Part shown: piece after piece, positions 21,736 to 29,541 of the stretch
Numbering within the stretch: the stretch's first letter is position 1
Layout of the letters: each line of letters begins with the position of its first letter
Source of the DNA: Aureobasidium sp. EXF-3400
Lineage: Eukaryota; Ascomycota; Dothideomycetes; Dothideales; Saccotheciaceae
NCBI GenBank assembly: GCA_024195585.1
Contig: SWBL01000430.1
Span: 1 to 36,221 of the forward strand
Direction of reading: 5' to 3'
Length of the DNA: 36,221 bases
Notes under the pieces: generated by a model
Databases searched by the model: none
Told to the model about the DNA's origin: nothing
The model's input: only the letters and a program-made list of their open reading frames with translations
Translations under genes and position numbers: made by a program

Positions 21736-23613
21736 ATGGCGGACACAAATCCTGCTGGCAAGCAGCACCCACCAGCGCCCTTTGTCGAGGATGGTGCAGA
21801 CTCATATGACGAGAAGGGTGACTCCAGTGCATCCAAACCGGCTTCCAACTCCGCTTCCAAAAGGAGCCGTAAGACATCGAATACGAGACGGAGCTCCCCA
21901 AGCAAAACACGGCCAGCTAGTGATGTTGGACAACCGGAAGCTGCCCCTCCTCCTGAAGTCAAGAATGCTCCTTCGCGACCATCCGAGGTCCCTCCAACTC
22001 GATCCGGAGCAAATGATGAGGTGAGCTCTGAACCAGGAGCCAGGAAGTCGCACAGATCAAGGCGGTCCAGTCAAGCTCCTCCTCCACCTACCCCTCGGAA
22101 AAGTCCAAAGGAGCAAAGACCGCGGAGTCCAGAAAGACGGCCTCGCGAAAGTCACCCCCCTCAAGAACCTTGTCGATGTGAAAAATGTATGACTGCACCC
22201 CAATATGGTTCAAGGCCAGGACCCAGCCCTATGCAACAGGATCATCGTGCCCACACGTTTCCCAGCAGGCCTTCTCATGGTCCGCCTCCAGTCATTCGTC
22301 ATGGCCCACCACCTGGAGTGATGCCACCAGGATACATGCCACCGCCTGGGATGACGCCAATGTATCCACCTGGTGGCAATTTTCCTGGACGTCCTTCCCA
22401 GATGGTACCAGTCGTTGATCCGAGGTTTCAGCGAATGCATCCCTCAATGCCACCGCCTCCTCATCCCAGCATGTATGCTTCTTCTGGGGTCTCCATGCCG
22501 CCATCTCTACAGAGCGTAGGGGGATCTTCACCACCCATGAGATTACCAACAAGGCCCGCGGTTCATCACCCCGAAAGAGCAAAGACTTCGAGCTCGGTGC
22601 CCAAGTTTTCTTCCAAGATTTCGACATACGATACAGTCGACACCTCCTCTTCTCCATTCTCACCAGATGACGACGACCATTTCTCGGCGCGAACCTTACC
22701 TACCAAGCCGCAACACGTGCCGGGAGGATTTGAATCGGACTCTTACTCTTCCGAATCACCGCCGGATAGTCCTCAGTACATTGAACAGCCGAGACGACCA
22801 CAAACTTACCAGCGTGCCACCACATCGACCGTGCAGCAGATCCATCGGAGTGGCCATACAAGATCGAGGTCAGACTATCCCGCAGAATCAGCATATGGCT
22901 ACCGTCACATTTACCCACCCGAGACGAATCAGTATTCTCGCACGGAATATCCGGAGTACGAAGATCAGCGACCATACCCAGGCGGCAGACGAGGCTCCAA
23001 TGCAACCGCCTGGACACAACACACCTCGACCTCTGACCCTCCACACCCAACTTACGTCCAATACGACCATCACAGAGGCCATGATGGTCACGTTTACGCC
23101 GCTAACGACTACATGGACCGAGCCCGCGGTCACCCGGAAGACAGAATCACCGCAGAAAGCCTCCGCCAGCTGCCCAGTGGACCCCGCAGCACTCGGAGCA
23201 ACCACAGTCACCGTCGCAGCCAACACAGCATGAGTGAGACATCTTCACGGCACCGCGGTGCAGAAGGCAGTGTAAAACTCATCATGCCCATCGCCGCGGC
23301 AGAAGATACCAAGATCCACCTCATGGGCGACGTGGGTGATCGCGAAGTAACATTCCGCGCGGTTGATGATCCTGGTATGGTGGAAGTGACAATTGGAACA
23401 GTTGCCGGGAGTGAACGGAGGTATTTGAAGAGCGCGAGTCAGACTTCTCGTGCGCCTACGAGATCTTCTGGCAGTATAAGGCATGCTACACGTGGTGGAG
23501 CTGAGGGGCAAGAGCAAGGCCGTGAGTATCGGGAGCACAGAGAGCATCGCGAACATCGAGAGCACCGCGAGCACAGGCATCTGAGTCGCGCGCCCTCGTC
23601 CAGGAAGTCTTGA
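21736..23613 (+). CDS. Hypothetical Ser/Pro-rich disordered protein with a small C-terminal module
   Basis: Single-exon gene of 625 aa; family not recognised. The frame is open from a TTG at 21706, but 21736 is the first ATG, with good context (CACCATGG). Residues 1-170 are Ser/Lys/Pro-rich with a short CRCEKC cluster near 150. Residues ~170-280 are Pro/Met/His-rich (repeated PPPG, PPGMTP and YPPGG-like units). The centre is Ser/Thr/Tyr-rich and disordered. A ~55-residue segment near 515-570 (GSVKLIMPIAAAEDTKIHLM, then REVTFRAVDDPGMVEVTIG) looks folded and beta-rich and is the part most likely conserved. The C-terminus has five REH triplets in a row. It could be a scaffold or RNA-associated protein, but nothing visible proves it. 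Confidence 0.7.
   Translation: MADTNPAGKQHPPAPFVEDGADSYDEKGDSSASKPASNSASKRSRKTSNTRRSSPSKTRPASDVGQPEAAPPPEVKNAPSRPSEVPPTRSGANDEVSSEPGARKSHRSRRSSQAPPPPTPRKSPKEQRPRSPERRPRESHPPQEPCRCEKCMTAPQYGSRPGPSPMQQDHRAHTFPSRPSHGPPPVIRHGPPPGVMPPGYMPPPGMTPMYPPGGNFPGRPSQMVPVVDPRFQRMHPSMPPPPHPSMYASSGVSMPPSLQSVGGSSPPMRLPTRPAVHHPERAKTSSSVPKFSSKISTYDTVDTSSSPFSPDDDDHFSARTLPTKPQHVPGGFESDSYSSESPPDSPQYIEQPRRPQTYQRATTSTVQQIHRSGHTRSRSDYPAESAYGYRHIYPPETNQYSRTEYPEYEDQRPYPGGRRGSNATAWTQHTSTSDPPHPTYVQYDHHRGHDGHVYAANDYMDRARGHPEDRITAESLRQLPSGPRSTRSNHSHRRSQHSMSETSSRHRGAEGSVKLIMPIAAAEDTKIHLMGDVGDREVTFRAVDDPGMVEVTIGTVAGSERRYLKSASQTSRAPTRSSGSIRHATRGGAEGQEQGREYREHREHREHREHREHRHLSRAPSSRKS
23530..23574 (+). repeat. Five tandem REH-coding 9-nt units
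   Basis: Five consecutive Arg-Glu-His triplets at the C-terminus of the 21736 gene. The codons vary between units (CGG/AGA/CGC/CGA, GAG/GAA, CAC/CAT), so the repeat is conserved at protein level rather than being a fresh DNA slippage tract. Confidence 0.8.
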
Positions 23614-24182
23614 TTGATGGGAAGGCGTTGAAGGGGCCCAAGGTGATTTTTGCAAGGAAAAGGTTGAAAAGCAGTGAAGGAGGAAATGGAAAGCAACGAC
23701 ACGATTTGATGGATTACGAATGTAATGAAATAACCTCTTCGCTCTGGATTGATTGGCAGGCATCTGATTTTGTTTTTACTTCAGCGCAGCGTTAATCTCT
23801 GTCTGTTTTCGGTGTATTTAGCATGTCGTTTGGGCAGCCTCAGCCTCACGGCGACAAGCAGTTCTGATCTCTGACAAAATGATATTCTTGGTGTCATGAA
23901 CCTTTGATGAGCTATGCAGTGAGGCCATCAGCAAGACTGGCCCCTAGACTGCTAAAGATGGATGCCTGCTCTTGAAGCGATGTCGGATTGATGACAGACT
24001 TGACGGACATCCATCCGCGACGCGCAAAATCTCTGCACCAAATCCAGACGACACACCATCACTTCTCCACCACAACAACCAACAAAATCCATCAACAAGA
24101 CATAAGAACCATCACAACAATCAACAACTCTTCTTCAATCCCCAGCAATGAAGCCAAAGAATCAATGAAAAGGGATGTATTC
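23614..24182. other. Intergenic region 3' of the 21736 gene and 3' of U2
   Basis: About 570 bp. The part at 24046-24147 is strikingly poor in G on the plus strand (CA-rich: caccacaacaaccaacaaaa and similar), hence G/T-rich and C-poor on the U2-sense strand directly beyond the U2 3' end. No convincing ORF is present. Confidence 0.45.
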
Positions 24183-24363
24183 GCGTCAGCTCGAGGTAGT
24201 GCAATACGAGCGACACTGTGCCAAAAGACATGAGCAAGCTCAGAGGTCATTCAGCAGGTTCCAAAAATAGGAATAATCATTTTGACGGTCCGTAGACCGG
24301 TCACAGCGATTAAACTATGAAGAACAGATACTACACTTGATCTAAGCCAAAAGGCGAGAGACT
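24183..24363 (-). ncRNA. U2 spliceosomal snRNA
   Basis: Complete U2 snRNA, about 180 nt, minus strand. Landmarks from its 5' end: stem I region CTCGCCTTTTGGCTTAGATC; the branch-point recognition sequence GTAGTA (24334-24329) inside AAGTGTAGTATCTGTTCTT; stem IIa CATAG/CTGTG enclosing GTTTAAT; stem IIb closed as GGTC-TACG-GACC (24298-24287); the Sm site ATTTTTGG (24268-24261); the short palindromic hairpin TGAGCTTGCTCA (24242-24231), which resembles the GGAGCTTGCTCC of human U2; and terminal stem-loop IV GCTCG/CGAGC around loop TATTGCACTACCT (24211-24189), one base from the human loop. The 5' end is placed by comparison with known U2 at about 24363 and the 3' end a few bases beyond stem IV; both are uncertain by a few nucleotides. 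In the spliceosome it pairs with intron branch points such as the CTAAC and CTGAC motifs in this window. Confidence 0.95.
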
Positions 24364-24396
24364 TAAGGAGAAGAAGAAGAGGGTGAGAGGATGGTC

Positions 24397-24405
24397 GTTT
24401 ATATA
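24397..24405 (-). promoter_or_regulatory. TATA box of the U2 snRNA gene
   Basis: TATATAAAC on the minus strand, about 35-40 nt upstream of the inferred U2 5' end. Spacing and orientation fit a polymerase II snRNA promoter in fungi. The facing partial U2 copy has no such element at this distance. Confidence 0.65.
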
Positions 24406-24425
24406 GTGCTGCGAGGAGAGGATGA

Positions 24426-24451
24426 TTATGTAAGCGGCTTATGTAAGCGGT
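24426..24451 (-). repeat. Two tandem 13-bp units upstream of the U2 TATA box
   Basis: TTATGTAAGCGGC and TTATGTAAGCGGT are adjacent (24426-24438, 24439-24451) and differ only in the last base. On the U2 strand they read CCGCTTACATAA twice, about 20 nt upstream of the TATA box, a plausible position for an upstream activating element of the snRNA. The function is inferred from position only. Confidence 0.55.
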
Positions 24452-24573
24452 TTGATGGATGAGCAAACGGGGCAGTGAAGGTCGATGGAAGGTGATGGGA
24501 GGACCTTGGCTGTCGGGTTGGCGGTGGGATATTGAGAGGGAAAGTGAAGTCTGCACCGAAAGCTCCTCCTTCC

Positions 24574-24636
24574 CCTCCTCAAGTCCCTCGCCTTTTGGCT
24601 TAGATCAAGTGTAGTATCTGTTCTTCATAGTTTAAT
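24574..24636 (+). pseudogene. Truncated U2 snRNA 5' domain, inverted relative to the full U2
   Basis: Identical to the full U2 gene over 50 nt (24587-24636, from CTCGCC through GTTTAAT), including the branch-point recognition GTAGTA at 24611-24616. Similarity continues ~13 nt upstream with two C/T differences (CTCCTCAAGTCC here, CTCCTTAAGTCT in U2), that is, past the probable RNA 5' end. Downstream, similarity ends inside stem IIa. The next 200 nt show no U2-type Sm site, no stem III and no TATTGCA loop, and there is no TATA box at -35. It is best read as a truncated duplicate; a divergent second U2-like RNA is possible but less likely. About 210 bp separate the two head-to-head 5' ends. Confidence 0.8.
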
Positions 24637-25084
24637 TGTGCCTGCGGCGCCAGATATTCGTGATGGTCGAGAATATATTCGTTGATATATCCGAGTACTG
24701 CTTACCCTCATAGTCAAGTCTTGCAGCAATCTCGATATTTCGTCCTCTCCCCCTCCTCCCACAGCGGTGCTCGAAATCATCAGCCAAGGTGGTCTGTTTG
24801 TCCCTCTTTCTTTATTATATGATGCTCCCAGAGTGGATCACATTGGATCTTTTGCATACGTACGAAGTGGTATGATTACCGTCATCCTGAATCCTTTGCC
24901 AAGCACTGGCATGGCGATCCACCAACCTCTCTGTCTTGGAGCATCTTCATGTAAGGGTATAAACCGGACTGGAACCATTGCTGACGTGAATCATCGTTCT
25001 CGTGCTCTTTCAACGACCGTCAAGTGTCCACTCCGACTTCAATTGACTTGATCACCCCGGGATTCCTCTTTAGATAACCACACC
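24637..25084. other. Intergenic region between the U2 fragment and the 25085 gene
   Basis: 448 bp with no supportable ORF. It contains the U2-fragment downstream sequence and, towards the right, a TATA box (24958-24963) probably belonging to the next gene. Confidence 0.45.
24958..24963 (+). promoter_or_regulatory. Candidate TATA box for the 25085 gene
   Basis: TATAAA in the context GGGTATAAACC, 122 nt before the ATG at 25085, leaving room for a leader of about 80-95 nt. Confidence 0.4.
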
Positions 25085-25717
25085 ATGGCTCCCATCAAAT
25101 CATACGAACTAGTAACGACAAACCTCAAACGCACAAAAGCAGAACTGAGAGATGGAAATGGCACAGCAAGTTACGAAGTTGATCTCTCATTCACAACGAC
25201 AGACATACGATCAGTGAAACCTGGTCGTCACGGCATAATCCTCCAAACACCTTCTTCATCCACAACCACCAATCAACAAATCCTTGGTACCTGCGATTTT
25301 GCCTTCAGTTCCATGACCACACCCATCCACCTCGGATTCGGTGACCCTGTGGCATCTCCGGATACCGTTATCTGGGAAGATATTCACATACGCGAAGTAG
25401 CCAAACAATCAGGCTTTGAACTCAGCATTGACCTTGGCGGTGGCATCGGACGCAAGGTGTTTGACTGGAAGCGTACTTCTGACATTGAGAACAAATCGAC
25501 GTTGAGCAAGAAGATGGATACACTGCATTTGAAGATGGTGGAGAGGGACAGTCAGGAGGTGGTTGCGAGATTTGCGCATAACTTCATGTTTGGAAGCAAG
25601 AGAGGTACTTTTGAGTTTGGAGAGTTTGAGGGCGGCAGTGATTGGGATAAGGTTGTGCTGTTGAGTGGACTGGCAGTGCTTGAGTATATGAGGAAGAGTC
25701 AGGGGTGGTCGTGGTAA
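25085..25717 (+). CDS. Small fungal protein, possibly tubby C-terminal-like fold
   Basis: Single-exon gene of 210 aa with good start context (CACCATGG). No signal peptide, membrane segment or catalytic motif is seen. The sequence alternates short beta-like stretches (YEVDLSFTTT, HGIILQTP, GTCDFAFSS, LHLKMVERD, VVARFAHNFMFGSKRGTFEF) and ends in one hydrophobic helix, WDKVVLLSGLAVLEYMRKSQGW. That pattern, a beta barrel around a C-terminal hydrophobic helix, recalls fungal proteins classed as tubby C-terminal-like (LURP-one type). I give this only as a possibility from memory. No functional residues can be named. A structure prediction would settle the fold. Confidence 0.75.
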   Translation: MAPIKSYELVTTNLKRTKAELRDGNGTASYEVDLSFTTTDIRSVKPGRHGIILQTPSSSTTTNQQILGTCDFAFSSMTTPIHLGFGDPVASPDTVIWEDIHIREVAKQSGFELSIDLGGGIGRKVFDWKRTSDIENKSTLSKKMDTLHLKMVERDSQEVVARFAHNFMFGSKRGTFEFGEFEGGSDWDKVVLLSGLAVLEYMRKSQGWSW

Positions 25718-26346
25718 ACAAATGCAAAGATCCTCCGACACTTTTGGTTAGTTGCTCCAGGTTGATCGTACCTCCCCGTGTGCTAAATTTTGTAACCCCT
25801 GTCCTGTTTCTGCGAAAGCATACAACGAGTTTGTCGCTATCAAAAGGCACACTAATTCCTAGATTTGAGATGTATCCAAAGAGAGCCCAGGATATATAGT
25901 ATCCCATTGGATGCTATCCTGTCTCTCGAGAGTTTTGTGCATTTTCATAATCCTACACGTTACAGAGTTTTGCACACGGGGAGGTATGATGACATGCGAG
26001 CTATGAAGACGTAGCATTGAAGTCCGACCAGAGCTGTTGCCGGTGAGATGTGAAGAGAAAGCAACACTCAGCAGACGTTGCTTTTTCCCGGAAATGTGTC
26101 AATGGTGATTTCATGCTGACTCTCCAGCCTACGAATTTAGACATCCCGGTCATTACTAGCATACTGTGAGGCCTATCATTGTGGGATGAAAACGACAATG
26201 GCTTGTCAAGATTGCAGGTGGTGATTAGAGAGTTTGTCCTGGACAGCTCATTCCATGAGATGGACAAAGTCGAGTTTCTTGGCACTGTCATTGAACATCA
26301 ATCTGAGGCTCGACCAAGTCAATTCTTCAACACGACATACCACAAG
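25718..26346. other. Intergenic region with dispersed-repeat copy 2
   Basis: 629 bp between two plus-strand genes. It holds repeat copy 2 (25909-25984). An open frame runs into the SPF27 start from 26179, but its sequence does not resemble the family, so the first ATG of the conserved protein (26347) is preferred. Confidence 0.45.
25909..25984 (+). repeat. Dispersed short repeat, copy 2
   Basis: Gap-free alignment of 25917-25964 with 30083-30130 gives 37 of 48 identical bases, and 9 of the 11 differences are transitions. Shared landmarks are TCTCGAGAGT, TGCATTTT and GTTACA; a looser match (CACACGGGGAG against TACACGGAGAG) extends it to about 25984. The matching upstream TCCA-AGAGAG segments (25875 and 30039) suggest the homologous unit may be longer. 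Confidence 0.65.
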
Positions 26347-27018
26347 ATGCCTTTAATTCAAAGCTCACAAGATTACTTGCCTTGTAAGAACAAATGCCTG
26401 ATTGATTGAAGGGATGCGCTGACGAATGCGACAGATATTGACGCTGTGCCGTCAGAGCAGGAGATCGATTTAGCACGCGCTCTCATCCAGGCCGAACTGC
26501 CCCAAGACCACCAGACGACACTTCACCCTTCGATACCAGAGCGTACGCCAATCAAATTCAGCGAACTGGTCCAGGCCGAGCACGACCGTTTGTCTTCAGG
26601 AGCAGAGAAAGAGAAGGGAATCGATCTCTCACGCTACGAGGCCCAGGATGCACCACCAACAAACGATACCGAACAATGGCGCGCAACCCTTCAGCAAGCG
26701 TATGCTTCATCAGAATACCTAGAATCCCGCCAAGTCAACCTGTCACTACTTGAAACCTACGGCAAGAACGCCTGGTTGATATCCAACGACCAGCTCGAAG
26801 CAATTCTACGCGCCGCAGAACGCGACGTCTCACAAAGGAAAATTGAACTCGAGGACATTGAGAGGTCAAGGAGAGACGCTCAGGCCGCTCGCAAGGGTGA
26901 ACTGGAAGCTCTGGAGCAGCAGTGGAAGATTGGCGTTGGCCAGATGCTTGAGGTCGAGGTCGCTGCTGAGAAGCTCAGGCTGGAGATTCTGGACAAGAAG
27001 AGAGCTGGCGCAAGATGA
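26347..27018 (+). CDS. cwf7: Pre-mRNA splicing factor SPF27/BCAS2 (Cwf7)
   Basis: Core subunit of the Prp19 (NineTeen) complex, which joins the spliceosome at activation. Exon 1 is only 37 nt (26347-26383) and exon 2 is 26435-27018; the 51-nt intron (GTAAGA to ACAG, CTGAC branch point) splits a Tyr codon and rebuilds the family hallmark DYLPYIDAVPSEQEID. The product is 206 aa, close to the usual ~200-225. After that N-terminal motif come LARALIQAEL, then NLSLLETYGKNAWLISNDQLE, the conserved central motif, and a C-terminal coiled coil (~130-200: ERDVSQRKIELEDIERSRRD, then EALEQQWKIGVGQMLEVE) through which the family binds Cdc5/Prp19-complex partners. It is easily missed or mis-started because of the tiny first exon. 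It lies 2 kb from the U2 snRNA gene. Confidence 0.93.
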
Positions 27019-27781
27019 ACATGGTCATTGTCATCTGGATACACACAATCACCACCACCAGTAGCCCTCTCTGGGCCGGTCTATCGCAATGCCACTCACG
27101 AGCTGACGTCGAGCTCCACACAGGCACACAAGATAATCCCCCTGCCGAGCTCATGCGCGGACGACACATTATACCATTGTGCGCTACGCGCTGTCATGCC
27201 TCATGACTGCCACTGGAGTGCTTTATCTCCTGGAAATAGAGAGCAAATCCGCTTGACAAAGAGGTCAAGTTCAAAAATGCCAATCTACATGCCAACAATG
27301 CCTAGCATGCTATTTCCCCAAACCAGAACCCACAAGTCGTCTTACCTCCATGACTTCCTTCTCTTCGGCTAAGCTATCTCCCCCTTTCTTACATGAATCT
27401 GGTCTTTTCCTATGACTTGCTTTCTTCTACTTGTCAATCAAAAGTCTGAAAAATCTATGCCCGCAACACTTGCCAAGTCCCTTTCCCCCATTCATAGATC
27501 TATGCCGCTGCCGTCACATCTCCGTGTATGAGTTTGTATATCAATTCACCTGCGCACGTCCCCCGTTTTATCAAGTCTGGCGACACTCACTGTGCGACGA
27601 GCTTGAATCGTACCTTTTTCTTTTGCTCCATACCATCCCAGCGTCACTGCTGATCTCATGTATTTCTCTGTCGAGAGATCGTTCCTCTGGTAATTGGTGT
27701 CCACTAAGCGATCTTCTGCCCTTCAAAGCAATTTCCAACACCCTGTAGCAACCAACACTCTTCCAGCGCGCCCGAGCAGCC
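27019..27781. other. Intergenic region upstream of the 27782 gene
   Basis: 763 bp between two plus-strand genes. Pyrimidine-rich in 27.35-27.70 kb (ccccctttcttac, gtccctttcccccattc), probably promoter and leader. No gene is recognised. Confidence 0.45.
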
Positions 27782-29541
27782 ATGCCTTCAAGGAGAGAGC
27801 TGCACCGTCTGACCATGGACATGGAGAATGACAATACCGACCGCCGCATAGCAGAGTTTCGGCGTAACCTCCAGACTTACGAAGAAATGTCCAACCAAAA
27901 CAGATCTTCCGACCCTGATTCTGGCTACCGCACCGCGACCCCTGAACCAACCTTCGTCGCAGATCCGGACTCTCCCCATCTGGCTCCTAGTCCGCACCTG
28001 CATCCAAACATCACAACCCGCGCTCAGAAACGCCATGGTCGCCGATTCAGTGATCTCTTCACCATCTCTCATCGTGGCCGTAACACTCCTACTCCCACCT
28101 TTGACCGAGAGAACAGACCTAAGATTTCAAGACCCATCGTGGACCAAGGAGAGATTGAAGTCCCTCACAATGGACCGTACATCTACAATCATCCCAGCCG
28201 ACCACGTCTGGATGTTGAGATACCCCGAAGCAGTTTCAGCGATCTGTGGGGTCAAAGATATGGTCCTATTGGTGATGATGGATACAATGTCGACGCTGTT
28301 CAGCATGAAGTCAGAAACACTCAGAGTGTAGACTTTAGCCATCTTCTTGGCGGTAGACAGAACTATCGTCATGATACCAGAAGACATGGTGTCAGTCTTG
28401 GTGGCATTGGTGATTGGAATAATCATGTCGCAGCTACTAGTACGACTGAATTGACAGGGGGCTCTGAACATCGAGAGAACGCAGAAGAAAACGATGACAT
28501 GGATGCATCTTATTTGGCGCCCCTGGTGTCTCCAACTCTTCAGTCTTCTTCGTCGTCCATCACAGCATCGGCTTCACTGCCCTCAATCTCCAACCTTCCA
28601 CCTCTACCGCCCTCAATTGCCAACCTACCACCTCTGCCACCTTCTCCCGTTGCTCTGGACGAAGAACCTCTTCTTCCACCGCCTGCCCCTGAAGAGGAAG
28701 TCACTCGCTCACCTTCGCCCATCACTCGCGAACCAAGTGAACGCTGGGTATCTCCCTTCCTTTCCTTCTTTTGTTCCCTTCCTTCACTGACATACCACAG
28801 ATCCGCCACCCACTGCGCCAGAACCCACCAACTAGACAATTTATCCCACCACCGCCTCCACCTCCCTCCTCACCAATCCAATTTCCCTCTACACCATCTC
28901 CAGCTGCCCATTGGCCTGCTCTCCAACACTTTCGTCCTTCCTGTGGCGTTCTGATTTCCAACGTCGGTAATACAGCCATGGTTCAGCCCTTTCTTGTTAC
29001 CCCTGATTACGACGATCACATGAGTTTTGAGAGCAGTGAAGCCAGCAATGAGGAGAGTGTTGTTCAAGTCAGAGAAGACACACCACCTCCTGTTGCCAGA
29101 AGGCTTTTTGTTGGCACTGCTGGTTCTACTGGAGCTTCTGAAGTTCCTGCGCAACCTCGTCAGCGTAAAGAGAGCAGGGGTCTAAGATCTTTGTGCTGTG
29201 GTCTGTTTCCACGTCGTCGCCATCACACTTCCACTACCGATCACCCCGAGTCTCCCAGGCAGCGTCAAATCTTCGCTCCAATGACACAGCGTCATATCCC
29301 AACCACCCACACCACCATTCCGGAAGAAGACGAAGATGAAGGTGTAGACGCAGACGAAAACAACGACCAAGAAAACCAACCACCTAACGTGAACCGACCA
29401 TCTACCATCCTCGAAACTTTGATCGACACCGATGAACATGATGAAACTTCCAATGAAGTAGAACAAGAGGAGGATGAACAAGAAATCAGGAGACGCTCTG
29501 TACGTCACAGTTGGGTTACGGTTTCTAGATGGTTAGAATAG
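27782..29541 (+). CDS. Hypothetical proline-rich, disordered protein
   Basis: Two exons, 27782-28747 (322 codons) and 28801-29541 (246 codons plus stop), joined by a 53-nt intron (GTATCT to CACAG, phase 0), giving 568 aa. Reading through the intron would give a different frame ending at 28954, so splicing matters. Family not recognised. N-terminus: a charged helix RRIAEFRRNLQTYEEMS, then ~200 residues rich in Arg, Gly, Asn and His. Middle: two tandem PS-I-x-NLPPLP decapeptides, LLPPPAPEEE, and after the splice QFIPPPPPPPSSP, the sort of tract bound by SH3, WW or profilin domains. C-terminal part: a Cys/Arg patch LRSLCCGLFPRRRHH, an acidic stretch EEDEDEGVDADENNDQEN, and a basic end RRRSVRHSWVTVSRWLE. 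A cytoskeletal or signalling adaptor is possible but unproven. Confidence 0.72.
28580..28639 (+). repeat. Two tandem 30-nt units coding PS-I-(S/A)-NLPPLP
   Basis: Units 28580-28609 and 28610-28639 encode PSISNLPPLP and PSIANLPPLP, inside the proline-rich part of the 27782 gene; the codons differ between the units. Confidence 0.8.

Noticed and set aside
22667..23233. 188-codon frame overlapping the 21736 gene
   Set aside because: Out-of-frame shadow (Thr/His/Pro-rich) of the larger, better supported frame.
24637..24836. Continuation of the plus-strand U2 copy as a functional second U2
   Set aside because: No Sm site of the ATTTTTGG type, no stem III hairpin, no TATTGCA loop and no TATA box at the right distance; kept only as an alternative reading.
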